Under the pieces are notes generated by a model, which worked only from the letters and a program-made list of their open reading frames with translations, was not told the origin of the DNA and did not search any database. This document shows, one piece after another, positions 54,649 to 63,607 of a DNA stretch of 64,000 bases (positions are counted from its first letter, which is position 1; each line of letters opens with the position of its first letter). Made by a program: the position numbers and the translations under genes. The DNA lies in the NCBI RefSeq assembly GCF_001552255.1, contig NZ_BCQV01000004.1:99492-163491 (forward strand), written 5' to 3'. Source of the DNA: Alicyclobacillus shizuokensis NBRC 103103. GTDB lineage: Bacteria > Bacillota > Bacilli > Alicyclobacillales > Alicyclobacillaceae.

Positions 54649-55626
54649 GTGCCGGAGTTGCCCGAGGTGGAAACGGTCCGACGCAGCCTGGAGGCGCTGG
54701 TTGTCGGCAAGACGATAGGCAACGTGGAGGTGCGACTGCCGCGCCTCATCCGTACACCGGACGATGTGGAGCGGTTCCGAGCGCAGCTGGCTGGATGCTG
54801 TATCGAGGCGGTGGAGCGGCGTGGGAAATATCTCATCTTCCGCGTTCCGCCCTACCGCCTGATCTCTCACCTGCGCATGGAGGGTCAATACCGCCTCCAT
54901 CAAGCGGGGGAGCCCGAGAGGCCCCATACTCACATCATTTTTCATTTCACGGATGGGACGGAGCTCCGCTACCGGGACGTGCGCCAGTTCGGCACCATGG
55001 ACCTCATTGCCGAAGGCGATGCTTTGCCGAAAGGGGTGGCGAGCCTGGGACCGGAGCCCTTTGCGGACGATCTGGATGGGGCGACTCTCTACCGTCGCAT
55101 CCATCGGCGCAGGGCGCCCATCAAGGCGGTGCTGCTTGATCAGACGTGCCTGGCAGGGCTTGGAAACATCTACGTGGACGAAGCCCTGTTCCTGGCCCGC
55201 ATCCATCCGGAGCGGTTGGCCGCGAAGGTCACCCGCCGCCAGGCGAATGAACTTTTGACCGCCATTCGTGCCGTGTTGAGGCGCGCCATTGACGCGGGCG
55301 GATCGTCCGTGAGCACGTACGTTGACGGCTACGGGCGGCACGGCGGATTCCAGATGGAGCTGAATGTGTATGCGCGCGAGGGGGAACCGTGCCGCGTCTG
55401 CCAGACCCCCATCGAGAAAACGCGCGTAGGTGGCCGAGGCACGCATTATTGCCCCTTGTGCCAGCGCCCGCCCCGGACCTCGCGCAGGCCCTCGACAGCC
55501 CGCGGGAAGAGGAGGACAGCCACATCCGGTCTAGACAACGGATCGGACACGCGGCTGACGGCGCATGAGCAGAACTCACAGCTGCCGGTGGACGACAACC
55601 CCGCCGGCCAAGGGGTGGGCGCATGA
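54649..55626 (+). CDS. mutM: Formamidopyrimidine-DNA glycosylase
   Basis: Removes 8-oxoguanine and Fapy lesions and nicks the site. GTG 54649 must be the start because the catalytic residue is Pro2 (MPELPEVETV); AGAAGGGGG lies 8 bases upstream. The H2TH region is CLAGLGNIYVDEALF and the zinc finger CRVCQTPIEKTRVGG ... HYCPLCQ. At 325 residues it is longer than usual: about 50 residues of Arg/Ser/Thr-rich and then acidic sequence follow the zinc finger. Stop overlaps coaE (ATGA). Confidence 0.95.
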   Translation: MPELPEVETVRRSLEALVVGKTIGNVEVRLPRLIRTPDDVERFRAQLAGCCIEAVERRGKYLIFRVPPYRLISHLRMEGQYRLHQAGEPERPHTHIIFHFTDGTELRYRDVRQFGTMDLIAEGDALPKGVASLGPEPFADDLDGATLYRRIHRRRAPIKAVLLDQTCLAGLGNIYVDEALFLARIHPERLAAKVTRRQANELLTAIRAVLRRAIDAGGSSVSTYVDGYGRHGGFQMELNVYAREGEPCRVCQTPIEKTRVGGRGTHYCPLCQRPPRTSRRPSTARGKRRTATSGLDNGSDTRLTAHEQNSQLPVDDNPAGQGVGA

Positions 55627-56267
55627 GCGGACTCATCGTGGGCTTAACAGGCGGCATCGCCACGGGGAAGAGCACCGTCTCCAACATGCTGCGGGAGCTC
55701 GGCGCCTATGTCGTGGACGCCGACGTGTGGGCGCGCCGAGTGGTCGAGCCCGGAACGGACGGATGGCGTGAGGTGGTGGAGGCGTTCGGGCCGGACGTAC
55801 TCCACCCGGACGGGAGCTTGAACCGGGCGGCCCTGGCGGCCATTGTCTTCCACGACCGGGAGGCTCGGCAGCGACTCAACGCCATCACTCACCCCCGTGT
55901 GCGCCGCGGCATGCGCTCCGAATCGGACGCCTATTTGGCCGAGCACCCGGGCCATCCGGTCATCTGGGACGTGCCACTGTTGTTCGAAGGGGAGACGCGG
56001 TGTATGGTTCAGCGCACCGTCGTCGTCTATGCGGACGAGGCGACGCAGTTGTCTCGCCTGATGGCGAGAAACGGCTACAGTCAGGCGGAGGCCGAGGCGC
56101 GTATCCGCGCCCAGATGCCCATTGAGGAAAAGCGTCGATTGGCCGATTATGTCATCGACAATACCGGGACTTTAGAACACACCAGAGAGCAGGTTGAACG
56201 CGTATGGAAGAGCCTTCGCAGCGACGCGGCCGGGTGCGGATCTTCATCGTCAACAGGCGCATCGTAA
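55623..56267 (+). CDS. coaE: Dephospho-CoA kinase
   Basis: Final step of coenzyme A synthesis. 214 residues: P-loop GLTGGIATGKSTVS at residues 7-20, DADVWARRVVEPG, HPRVRRGM and DVPLLFEG. The C-terminal Cys/Ser-rich end overlaps the next gene by 64 bases. ATG 55623 overlaps the mutM stop. Confidence 0.95.
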   Translation: MSGLIVGLTGGIATGKSTVSNMLRELGAYVVDADVWARRVVEPGTDGWREVVEAFGPDVLHPDGSLNRAALAAIVFHDREARQRLNAITHPRVRRGMRSESDAYLAEHPGHPVIWDVPLLFEGETRCMVQRTVVVYADEATQLSRLMARNGYSQAEAEARIRAQMPIEEKRRLADYVIDNTGTLEHTREQVERVWKSLRSDAAGCGSSSSTGAS

Positions 56268-56839
56268 TCAGTCTGATTTTGCTGATTGCGCTGGTCGGGC
56301 TCATCAGTTCCAACCGGTTTTGGCAGTGGATGTACCCGATTGGATACGCGTCCGAGATACAACAGGCGGCCCACGCTGCCCATGTCGATCCGCTGCTGGT
56401 CGCGAGTGTGATTCGCGTCGAAAGCAAGTTTCACACCGACGACGTCTCCCACGCCGGAGCGGTGGGACTCATGCAGCTGATGCCCGGGACCGCCCAGTGG
56501 ATCCGCGTGCAGATGCGGCGCCACGGCGACCAAGACCCCACGCTTTCGGGCCCATTGGATCTGCATGACCCCCGCACGAACATTCGCATCGGCAGCTGGT
56601 ACATCCATTATTTGCTGGTCACCTTTCACGGCAACCAGGCCGCCGCGATTGCCGCCTACAACGCAGGGCCGCGGCGTGTGAGCGGTTGGTTGAACGACGG
56701 CACTTGGAGCGGCGGGCTCAAGGACGTAGAGCAGATTCCCGTGGGCGAGACGCGCCACTTCGTCGACCGGGTGTTCTACAACTATACGCTGTACAAACGG
56801 ATTTACGGGTTTGAAGCGGCGTGGAAGATGCAGACATAG
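56204..56839 (+). CDS. Membrane-anchored lytic transglycosylase (SLT)
   Basis: Cleaves peptidoglycan glycan strands outside the membrane. 211 residues: basic N-terminus, one helix (about 20-38), then a Slt-type domain with the catalytic Glu in ASVIRVESKFHTDDVS, AGAVGLMQLMPGTAQW and AAYNAGPRRVSGWL. Begins within coaE, so expression is likely coupled. Matches SLT genes next to coaE in Bacillus. Confidence 0.92.
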   Translation: MEEPSQRRGRVRIFIVNRRIVISLILLIALVGLISSNRFWQWMYPIGYASEIQQAAHAAHVDPLLVASVIRVESKFHTDDVSHAGAVGLMQLMPGTAQWIRVQMRRHGDQDPTLSGPLDLHDPRTNIRIGSWYIHYLLVTFHGNQAAAIAAYNAGPRRVSGWLNDGTWSGGLKDVEQIPVGETRHFVDRVFYNYTLYKRIYGFEAAWKMQT

Positions 56840-56956
56840 GAGAGCGCGGGCGGACGGTTTACGAGGGAAACCGCCCCGGCCTGGGGCCGGTTGTTGGGCT
56901 TAGCGTAAGATCTGGGACGGCGTTGGGTGGCGGGGATATGGCGTGTGTTCCGGCGG

Positions 56957-56985
56957 TTGACACGCCCTGGGGTAGCCCGTATAAT
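56957..56985 (+). promoter_or_regulatory. Consensus promoter of tRNA-Leu
   Basis: TTGACA (56957-56962), 17-base spacer, TATAAT (56980-56985): a perfect sigma-A promoter, start near 56992. Confidence 0.9.
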
Positions 56986-57030
56986 AATGGTCGTCACTTC
57001 GAATCAATCGTGTGACATATCAAACCATAT

Positions 57031-57115
57031 GTCGAGGTGGCGGAATCGGCAGACGCGCACGTTTGAGGGGCGTGTGGGGAAACCCGTACGGGTTCAAGTC
57101 CCGTCCTCGACACCA
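57031..57115 (+). tRNA. tRNA-Leu (anticodon GAG)
   Basis: Class II tRNA with acceptor GTCGAGG (57031-57037) and CCTCGAC (57105-57111), encoded CCA to 57115, T-loop GGTTCAAGTCC, a variable arm, and a seven-base anticodon loop TTGAGGG giving GAG. Reads CTC and CTT. Confidence 0.95.
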
Positions 57116-57128
57116 TAGAGTCTTGTGC

Positions 57129-57170
57129 GGCAAGGGTTCTTGGGAAAATCGGACCAGGGACCCTTGCTTT
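57129..57170 (+). terminator. Terminator of tRNA-Leu
   Basis: GGCAAGGGTTC and GGGACCCTTGC pair (57129-57167 region) and are followed by TTTCGCTTT. The stretch 57171-57450 has no gene I can support. Confidence 0.6.
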
Positions 57171-57455
57171 CGCTTTGGCTTCGATAGTCGCCGTGACATG
57201 TGTGCAGACACATCCCAACGTGTGCGTGGCTCGTGAATCGAGGCGCATACGTCTCAGAAGGGGGCCGAAATGGCAGAAAAACGTGCTCACAGAAGTGTCT
57301 CCAGGGATGGCGACATACGACTCTTTGTCTTCAGTCGAGGCAACGTTCTCTGTCTATCGCCCAATCAACCATACCTGTCCTGGTCTGCGGCGAGATGCAT
57401 ATGGCTTTACTACCACCGTGACAATTTCAGAGACAAGGCAAATAAAAGACCTGAG

Positions 57456-57484
57456 TTGACATCTCTATGAATTACGTATACAAT
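57456..57484 (+). promoter_or_regulatory. Promoter of ribose operon
   Basis: TTGACA (57456-57461), 17-base spacer, TACAAT (57479-57484); start near 57491. Confidence 0.85.
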
Positions 57485-57497
57485 CTATATCGAGGTG

Positions 57498-57511
57498 TGA
57501 AAACGTTACCA
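57498..57511. promoter_or_regulatory. RbsR/CcpA-type operator at ribose promoter
   Basis: TGAAAACGTTACCA, a LacI-family half-palindrome close to the cre consensus TGWAANCGNTNWCA (one mismatch), directly downstream of the start site. Either RbsR or CcpA could bind it. Confidence 0.7.
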
Positions 57512-57564
57512 TATGATAAATGTGTATAAATGATTCCCAGTTTGTAGGTATAGGTGCAGATTCG

Positions 57565-58554
57565 ATGACAACAATCAAAGATGTGGCCCAATTGGCTCGA
57601 GTCTCTGTATCGACCGTTTCTCGTGTTATCAACCAGAATGGTTACGTTGAAAGGGATACCTATAATCGCGTCGTTGCTGCAATGGAAACACTTAATTACA
57701 AGCCAAACGCTGTTGCACGAGGATTGGTCATCCGTAAAACAGCAACACTTGGTCTCATAGTTCCGGATGTTGCGAATCCGTTTTTTTCGGATGTCGCACG
57801 CGGGGTTGAGGACGAGGCGATTGAGAATGGATACACCGTAATTCTGTGTAATACAGATTGGCAAGTCACGCGTGAGGATATGTACATTCAACTCCTTCGC
57901 GGGAGGTGGGTGGAAGGCGCTATTATCGTAGGGAACCGAGCGGCCCCAGAATTCTTGATGCATCAATTGGAGGATGTGCCGTTCATCCTAGTGGACAGCA
58001 GGCCGAATCAGATCGTTAATGCCGTTTGGAGCAATAACTTGGTCGGGGGTAGAATGGCCACACAACACCTTATCGATAACGGTTGTTATCGGATCGTACA
58101 TATATCGGGCCCGGAAGGTTCTCCTTCCGCGCTTGCTAGACGAGAGGGCTTCTATCAAGCAGTACTATCCGCTAGGAATGTCCAAGTTTCTGTCGTCTCA
58201 GGGGATTTTCGATTTGATGGCGGGTATCAAGCTGCGGTGGACCTGTTGAAATGTAGGCCACATCCAAATGGAATTTTTGCAGCAAATGATATGATGGCGA
58301 TTGCCGTCATTCAGGCGGCAAATGAGATGGGGATCCGAATCCCAGAGGATGTTATGTTGGTCGGTTACGATGACATTACGATGGCACGGTGTGTGTATCC
58401 ATCTCTGACAACCGTTGCTCAACCTGCTTATGATATGGGACGAACGGCGTCAAAGCTGCTGATAACACAGCTAAAACATGGAGTCAGTGACTTGCAGCAC
58501 GTTGAATTCAAGCCAGAGTTGAAGCTGCGTAAGTCGACAGAAAGAATGTCATAG
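57565..58554 (+). CDS. rbsR: LacI-family ribose operon repressor
   Basis: Regulator of 329 residues. LacI HTH at 1-50 (TTIKDVAQLARVSVSTVSRVIN, hinge YKPNAVARGL) and a periplasmic-binding-like core (FGIVPDVANPFF form, IFAANDMMAIAVI, GYDDITMARCVYP). It heads the rbs genes, so ribose response is inferred from context. ATG 57565 is chosen for the HTH; the SD is poor. An operator lies just upstream. Confidence 0.9.
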   Translation: MTTIKDVAQLARVSVSTVSRVINQNGYVERDTYNRVVAAMETLNYKPNAVARGLVIRKTATLGLIVPDVANPFFSDVARGVEDEAIENGYTVILCNTDWQVTREDMYIQLLRGRWVEGAIIVGNRAAPEFLMHQLEDVPFILVDSRPNQIVNAVWSNNLVGGRMATQHLIDNGCYRIVHISGPEGSPSALARREGFYQAVLSARNVQVSVVSGDFRFDGGYQAAVDLLKCRPHPNGIFAANDMMAIAVIQAANEMGIRIPEDVMLVGYDDITMARCVYPSLTTVAQPAYDMGRTASKLLITQLKHGVSDLQHVEFKPELKLRKSTERMS

Positions 58555-58597
58555 AAGAGTGATTTCCGAAAGGTTGCTTCACCTAGAGGAGGGCAGC

Positions 58598-58987
58598 ATG
58601 AAATCTGCAGGGATATTACATAGTGAAATCTCGCTGTTGGTGGCTAATCTAGGGCATGGCGATGAGGTTGTGATTTCGGATTATGGTTTTCCCGTACCCG
58701 ACGGCATCCACCGTATCGATTTGGCAGTTACTGCGGGAGTACCCGATTTTTTGACCGTTCTACGTACAGTATTGAGTGAACTTTGTGTTGAAGAGGCAAT
58801 ACTTGCTGAAGAATTAAAAGGCCAGAAGGGTTATTTGCAAAGTGTTGTGGAAACGTTACCATGTCGCCCGCAATACGTCTCACATAGAGAGCTGAAATTA
58901 CGTAGCAATCGTGCCAAATCCGTTATACGAACAGGAGAATGGACACCTTATGCAAACGTTATTCTGCGTGCCGGTGTACCGTTCTGA
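58598..58987 (+). CDS. rbsD: D-ribose pyranase
   Basis: Interconverts pyranose and furanose ribose, so that RbsK gets its substrate. 129 residues: MKSAGILHSEISLLVANLGHGDEVV with the catalytic His in LHSEI, and GEWTPYANVILRAGVPF. ATG 58598 follows AGAGGAGGG. A second copy of the operator sequence lies inside the gene at 58848. Confidence 0.94.
   Translation: MKSAGILHSEISLLVANLGHGDEVVISDYGFPVPDGIHRIDLAVTAGVPDFLTVLRTVLSELCVEEAILAEELKGQKGYLQSVVETLPCRPQYVSHRELKLRSNRAKSVIRTGEWTPYANVILRAGVPF
58848..58861. promoter_or_regulatory. Second operator-like site inside rbsD
   Basis: TGGAAACGTTACCA differs from the promoter site at 57498 by one base. Two such sites 1350 bases apart could bind one tetramer or two dimers and loop the DNA, as in other LacI-family systems. 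Confidence 0.55.
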
Positions 58988-59001
58988 TGGGAGGGAAGTG
59001 A

Positions 59002-60495
59002 ATGAGTGTCCTCGAGATGCGAAACATATCCAAGTCCTTTGGGGCCGTACGCGTTCTCAATGATGTTTCCCTGTGTGTCAAGTCGGGTGAGGTACTCGCG
59101 CTCCTTGGTGAGAATGGGGCCGGTAAATCAACTCTGATGAAAATCTTAACCGGCATCTACCCAGCTGATGGAGGTGAAATTGTAATCGATGACAAACGAT
59201 TAATTATAAGAAATATTCAAGACAGCCGGGCAAACGGAATCGAAATCATCCACCAGGAATTAAGTTTGTTCAAGAATTTGTCTATTGCTGAAAATTTTTT
59301 GATAGGACATGAGGAACGCTATAGGCGGTCACTTGGTTTCATTGACTACAAGAAGCTGTACCTAGAGACGAAGGAAGCCTTGGAACGTGTAAACCTGCAC
59401 AAGCCGGTCACGACGAAGGTTGCAGACCTCGGCGTTGGTGAGCAGCAACTGGTCGAGATCGCCAAAGCATTGCAGTCGAGAGTGCGATTCCTGATATTGG
59501 ACGAGCCGACAGCGGCATTGACTGAATCGGAGACTGATCGTCTTTTCGCCCTCATTCATCAGCTCCGCGAAGATGGGGTCGGAATGATTTATATTTCGCA
59601 CCGCATGGAAGAGCTCTATCAAATCGCGGATAGGGTTGAGATCCTCCGGGACGGGCGGATGATTGGAACGCGAGATATGAAGACGGTGGATGAGCGTGAG
59701 TTGATTGCCATGATGGTGGGACGTGATGTTGAAGATCGCTATCCCAAGGAAAGGGTGCCGGTGGGTGATGTTATCCTCGAGGTCGAAGGACTAACGAACG
59801 ATGCTGTACATGACGTGAATTTGACTGTCCGAGCGGGTGAAATTGTCGGCTTAGGTGGTTTGATGGGAGCTGGCCGTACGGAAGTCGCTCGGGCATTGGC
59901 CGGAGTGGACAAGATGAAAGGGGGAGTGGTCCGTTTCAAGCAGGTTGAGCGGCATTTCAAGTCAATTGCTGACGCGATTCGCGCTGGGTTAGCCTTCGTC
60001 ACGGAAGATCGTAAGCGGCAAGGGCTGATTCTGTCGTTTTCGATCCGGGAGAACCTAGCTTTACCCACATTGGATCAACGGAAGAGATTTGGTCTGGTTC
60101 AGAAACGCGCAGAGCAGACGTTTGCCAATGACTATATGAAACGAATGGGAATTCGAGCTGCCAACTCAGAGCAGGCGGCCGGTAGCCTGAGCGGTGGCAA
60201 TCAACAGAAGGTCGTACTTGGGAAATGGATGGCAAGTCAGCCTGATTTGCTGATTTTGGACGAACCGACTCGTGGCGTCGATGTCGGCGCCAAGCAAGAG
60301 ATATATGAATTGATGAACAAGATGGTCCGTGAGGGCAAAGGTATCCTGATGATTTCTTCTGATCTCCCGGAACTGTTGGGGATGTGCGACAGGATATACG
60401 TCATGTATCAGGGCACAGTGCAAGGGGAGATTACCGAAGAAAACAAGACAGAAGAAAACTTTATGATATTGGCCACAGGAGGAGTTCTTGGATGA
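59002..60495 (+). CDS. rbsA: Ribose ABC transporter ATPase
   Basis: Two fused ABC domains, 497 residues, powering ribose import. First half: LLGENGAGKSTLMK (about 33-46) and DLGVGEQQLVEIAKAL; second half: degenerate P-loop GGLMGAGRTEVARAL and signature SLSGGNQQKVVLGKW with LLILDEPTRGVD. ATG 59002 follows GGGAGGG. Overlaps rbsC by four bases. Confidence 0.95.
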   Translation: MSVLEMRNISKSFGAVRVLNDVSLCVKSGEVLALLGENGAGKSTLMKILTGIYPADGGEIVIDDKRLIIRNIQDSRANGIEIIHQELSLFKNLSIAENFLIGHEERYRRSLGFIDYKKLYLETKEALERVNLHKPVTTKVADLGVGEQQLVEIAKALQSRVRFLILDEPTAALTESETDRLFALIHQLREDGVGMIYISHRMEELYQIADRVEILRDGRMIGTRDMKTVDERELIAMMVGRDVEDRYPKERVPVGDVILEVEGLTNDAVHDVNLTVRAGEIVGLGGLMGAGRTEVARALAGVDKMKGGVVRFKQVERHFKSIADAIRAGLAFVTEDRKRQGLILSFSIRENLALPTLDQRKRFGLVQKRAEQTFANDYMKRMGIRAANSEQAAGSLSGGNQQKVVLGKWMASQPDLLILDEPTRGVDVGAKQEIYELMNKMVREGKGILMISSDLPELLGMCDRIYVMYQGTVQGEITEENKTEENFMILATGGVLG

Positions 60496-61421
60496 AGAAT
60501 CTTGTTCGAAGATATCATTTAGGCCCGTTTCTCGGGTTTGTCGTCCTATTCATCGTTCTATCCATTATCTGTCCAGAATTTCTGACTTTCAACAACCTGC
60601 GTAACGTAGCCATGCAGACGTCAGTGAATATACTACTAGCCGCTGGAATGACATTTGTCATCTTGACCTCCGGGATTGACCTTTCGGTAGGTTCCACCTT
60701 GGCCGTCACCGCGGCAATCAGTGCTCAGCTGATGGTCGCACACGTGAATCCATGGTTGGCGATGATCATCGCATTGATAATAGGGCTCTTGGCTGGCTTG
60801 CTAAATGGAATATTTATTGCCTACGGTCGACTTGCGCCATTCATCGTTACACTCGGTACGATGCAACTATATCGCGGCATTACTGAGATCCTAACGCAAG
60901 GCATGCCGATTTTCTACCTGCCGCACTCGTTTACGAGTCTCGGCACGGCTTACGTTGCTGGGATTCCACTTCCCGTCATTGTCACGGTCATTGTTCTCAT
61001 TATGGCTTGGATTATTTTACATAAGGCGGTGCCTGGTCGTCGGATCTACGCCATTGGAGGCAACGAAGAAGTAGCTCGCCTTGCGGGCGTATCTGTAAAA
61101 AAATACCTATTAGTTGTATATATGATTAGCGGCTTGCTCGCCGCACTGGCTGGCTTGGTTCTGACTGCCCGTCTTGGGTCGGCTGAGCCAACCGCCGGTA
61201 CTGGTTACGAACTGGATGCTATCGCGGCCGTTGTACTTGGCGGAACTAGTCTGTTCGGCGGTGAAGGCACCATCGTAGGAACTGTCATTGGCGGTTTGAT
61301 ACTCGGCGTGATCGACAACGGTCTGAACTTGTTGAGTGTTAACTCTTTCTGGCAGGATGCGGTAAAAGGCGCCATCATCCTGGTTGCGATTCTACTAGAC
61401 CGGAAAAGACCGTCCCGCTAG
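60492..61421 (+). CDS. rbsC: Ribose ABC transporter permease
   Basis: Membrane permease of 309 residues with about nine helices; family motifs NILLAAGMTFVILTSGIDLSVGS, GRLAPFIVTLGTM and AVVLGGTSLFGGEGTIVGT. ATG 60492 overlaps the rbsA stop and has GGAGGAG upstream. Confidence 0.95.
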   Translation: MKNLVRRYHLGPFLGFVVLFIVLSIICPEFLTFNNLRNVAMQTSVNILLAAGMTFVILTSGIDLSVGSTLAVTAAISAQLMVAHVNPWLAMIIALIIGLLAGLLNGIFIAYGRLAPFIVTLGTMQLYRGITEILTQGMPIFYLPHSFTSLGTAYVAGIPLPVIVTVIVLIMAWIILHKAVPGRRIYAIGGNEEVARLAGVSVKKYLLVVYMISGLLAALAGLVLTARLGSAEPTAGTGYELDAIAAVVLGGTSLFGGEGTIVGTVIGGLILGVIDNGLNLLSVNSFWQDAVKGAIILVAILLDRKRPSR

Positions 61422-61502
61422 TCGCTAGTTTGCTGCCAGTCGTGGCTGGTAGTCAACATATATATTTAGAATCCTTTTCTGAGTGCGAGGAGGTTTTCAA
61501 TC

Positions 61503-62471
61503 ATGAGAAAGAAAAGTGTTGTTGTAGCATCTGCGTTGACCATTGGCTTATTGGCTGGTTGTGGCGTGACAGGAGGCAGCCCGAACACTGTGAGTGGCAA
61601 TACAAGCAGTTCGAGTAGTTCAGCGAGTGGCAGTGGCAAAACCATTGGATTTGCTGTATCGACGCTTAACAACCCGTTCTTTGTCGCTATGCAGAAGGGC
61701 GCCAAAGAGGAGGCGCAGAAAGAAGGAGTAAAACTCATTGTTGACAATGGTAACAACGATTCCTCCACACAATTGAATCAGGTAGAAGATTTAATTCAAC
61801 AGAAGGTGGACGCAATTATTTTGAATCCTGTTGACAGTCAAGGGCTGGCACAGGCTGTAAAAATGGCCAACAACGCGAATATTCCGGTGATAACCCTGGA
61901 TCGTACTGTGACAGGTGCTAAGGTGACGACTTACATCGCTTCTGATAACGTTAAAGCTGGCAAAATGGCGGCTGACGAGTTGATCAAAGCATTGGGCGGT
62001 AAGGGCAGTGTAGTTGAACTGCAGGGGCAAATCGGTACATCCTCGGAGCGTGAACGGGAACAAGGGTTTGACCAGGAAATCAAAAAGGCTTCTGGAATAC
62101 AGGTTGTGGCTAGGCAAGCGGCGAATTTCGACCGCAATGAGGCTCTTAATGTTATGCAGAACCTCTTGCAAGCTTATCCAACTGTGAAAGGAGTTTTTGC
62201 TCAGAATGATGAGATGGCCCTTGGCGCGTTGAAGGCTATTGAGCAATCGGGGAAATCCGGGATTCGGATTGTCGGAATTGACGGTGAAGCAGAGGCCGTG
62301 AATGATGTCAATAAGGGCTTACTGTACGCGGATATTGCTCAACAGCCAGAAAGGGAAGGCCAACTGGGGGTGGAATACGCAATTAAAGCGGCTAACGGGG
62401 AGAATGTGGATGCCATTGTTTCCTCGCCCATCAAGCTCATCGAAAAAGGAAGTTCGTTTAAAGGCTTTTAA
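61503..62471 (+). CDS. rbsB: Ribose-binding lipoprotein
   Basis: Substrate-binding lipoprotein of 322 residues. Lipobox LLAGC with Cys20, a Ser/Gly-rich linker (about 25-45), then a type I binding fold (TIGFAVSTLNNPFFVAMQKG, FAQNDEMALGALKAIE, IVGIDGEAEAVNDV). RBS GAGGAGG. Precedes rbsK. Confidence 0.95.
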   Translation: MRKKSVVVASALTIGLLAGCGVTGGSPNTVSGNTSSSSSSASGSGKTIGFAVSTLNNPFFVAMQKGAKEEAQKEGVKLIVDNGNNDSSTQLNQVEDLIQQKVDAIILNPVDSQGLAQAVKMANNANIPVITLDRTVTGAKVTTYIASDNVKAGKMAADELIKALGGKGSVVELQGQIGTSSEREREQGFDQEIKKASGIQVVARQAANFDRNEALNVMQNLLQAYPTVKGVFAQNDEMALGALKAIEQSGKSGIRIVGIDGEAEAVNDVNKGLLYADIAQQPEREGQLGVEYAIKAANGENVDAIVSSPIKLIEKGSSFKGF

Positions 62472-62490
62472 TTGAAAGGCGATCAAATAA

Positions 62491-63456
62491 ATGTCATATA
62501 TTTCTGTTGTTGGTAGTATAAATATAGATGTCGTGTTGCGGGTTCGTCGGCATCCCCGTCCAGGAGAAACGATCCATGGCCATGGGGTCGTGTATCAGCC
62601 AGGCGGTAAGGGAGCGAATCAGGCGGTTGCTGCCGCCCGAGCTGGAGCCAATGTCAGGATGTACGGCGCCCTCGGGAATGATGAGTTTGCCAACACGCTC
62701 AATGCGGCACTAAGACGAGACGGGATTGACATCGCATATGTGCAAGCATTTGAGGGTGAGTCTGGAATAGCATTTGTCTCTGTCGACGAACTTGGTGAAA
62801 ATACCATTATAGTGGCCGCTGGTGCGAATGGGCGATTGACTACCGAGATGCTCAGGGAAGCGGTAAATAACGGAATGTTTTCCGGAGTTGATACGCTGCT
62901 GGTCCAGAATGAGATCCCGGCGGACGTTAGCCTGTATGCCATGCAGACGGCACATGCTGCAGGCATCCACGTCATCCTGAATCCAGCGCCGGTGGCCGGG
63001 GTGTCACTGGATTGGCTAATGTACGTGGATACCTTGGTGGTTAATGAAACTGAGGCTGAAGCGCTAACCGGCATTGCCCCGACAACAGACATTGAGGCGG
63101 TAATCGCTTCCCTGCTGGAGGCCGGGGCAAGGGAGGTTATAATTACCCTCGGTACAAAGGGAGCGGTCTATGCCGCGCCCGGTGACGGCGGAGGCGGTCA
63201 AGGAGCTCTGAATTCGAATGGTATGACGCTCATTTTTCAGCCTTCGTTTCAGGTGAACGCACTTGACTCAACGGCTGCCGGCGACACCTTCGTCGGCGCA
63301 TTTGCGGCTGCCCGAAGTGAAGAAATGGATATTAGGCAGGCGCTGCGATTCGCGTCGGCGGCGGCAGCGGTTACCGTTACACGTAATGGAGCGCAAAATG
63401 CGATTCCCACACGTCGAGAGATCGACTCTTTGCTAGTCGGGGAGTCGACTCATTAG
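62491..63456 (+). CDS. rbsK: Ribokinase
   Basis: Phosphorylates ribose to ribose 5-phosphate. PfkB family, 321 residues: GSINIDVVLRVRRHPRPGET, the ribose motif GGKGANQAVAAARAGA, and the catalytic Asp in STAAGDTFVGAFAA. The start has AAAGGCGA. It is the last gene of the operon; in B. subtilis rbsK is second, so the order differs. No terminator is seen before the IS at 63541. Confidence 0.95.
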   Translation: MSYISVVGSINIDVVLRVRRHPRPGETIHGHGVVYQPGGKGANQAVAAARAGANVRMYGALGNDEFANTLNAALRRDGIDIAYVQAFEGESGIAFVSVDELGENTIIVAAGANGRLTTEMLREAVNNGMFSGVDTLLVQNEIPADVSLYAMQTAHAAGIHVILNPAPVAGVSLDWLMYVDTLVVNETEAEALTGIAPTTDIEAVIASLLEAGAREVIITLGTKGAVYAAPGDGGGGQGALNSNGMTLIFQPSFQVNALDSTAAGDTFVGAFAAARSEEMDIRQALRFASAAAAVTVTRNGAQNAIPTRREIDSLLVGESTH

Positions 63457-63538
63457 ATACAGAAAACTTGTTCGCCCGTGCGTTTCAAGGGAATCTGCGT
63501 GTATATCATGGCAGGCAGCAAGTATATCGTAGGCCTGT

Positions 63539-63584
63539 GGGGCTGTCCTAAAACTCATCGTAAGATGACGAAGGAGACAGCCCC
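63539..63584. repeat. IS terminal repeat with subterminal hairpin
   Basis: GGGGCTGTCCTAAAACTCAT (from 63539) has the GGGCTGTC-YYAAAACTCA look of IS1182-type ends. GGGGCTGTC (63539-63547) and GACAGCCCC (63576-63584) form a 9-bp stem over an inner CATC-GTAA-GATG hairpin. Confidence 0.6.
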
Positions 63585-63607
63585 GGTTGTGTCTGGTGAT
63601 TTGTTTT

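Noticed and set aside
57175..57459. Short plus-strand frames between tRNA-Leu and the rbs promoter
   Set aside because: No RBS, no conserved look, and they end in the promoter region.
57031..63540. Integrative element with attachment sites at tRNA-Leu
   Set aside because: No integrase gene and no copy of the tRNA 3' end was found on the right side.
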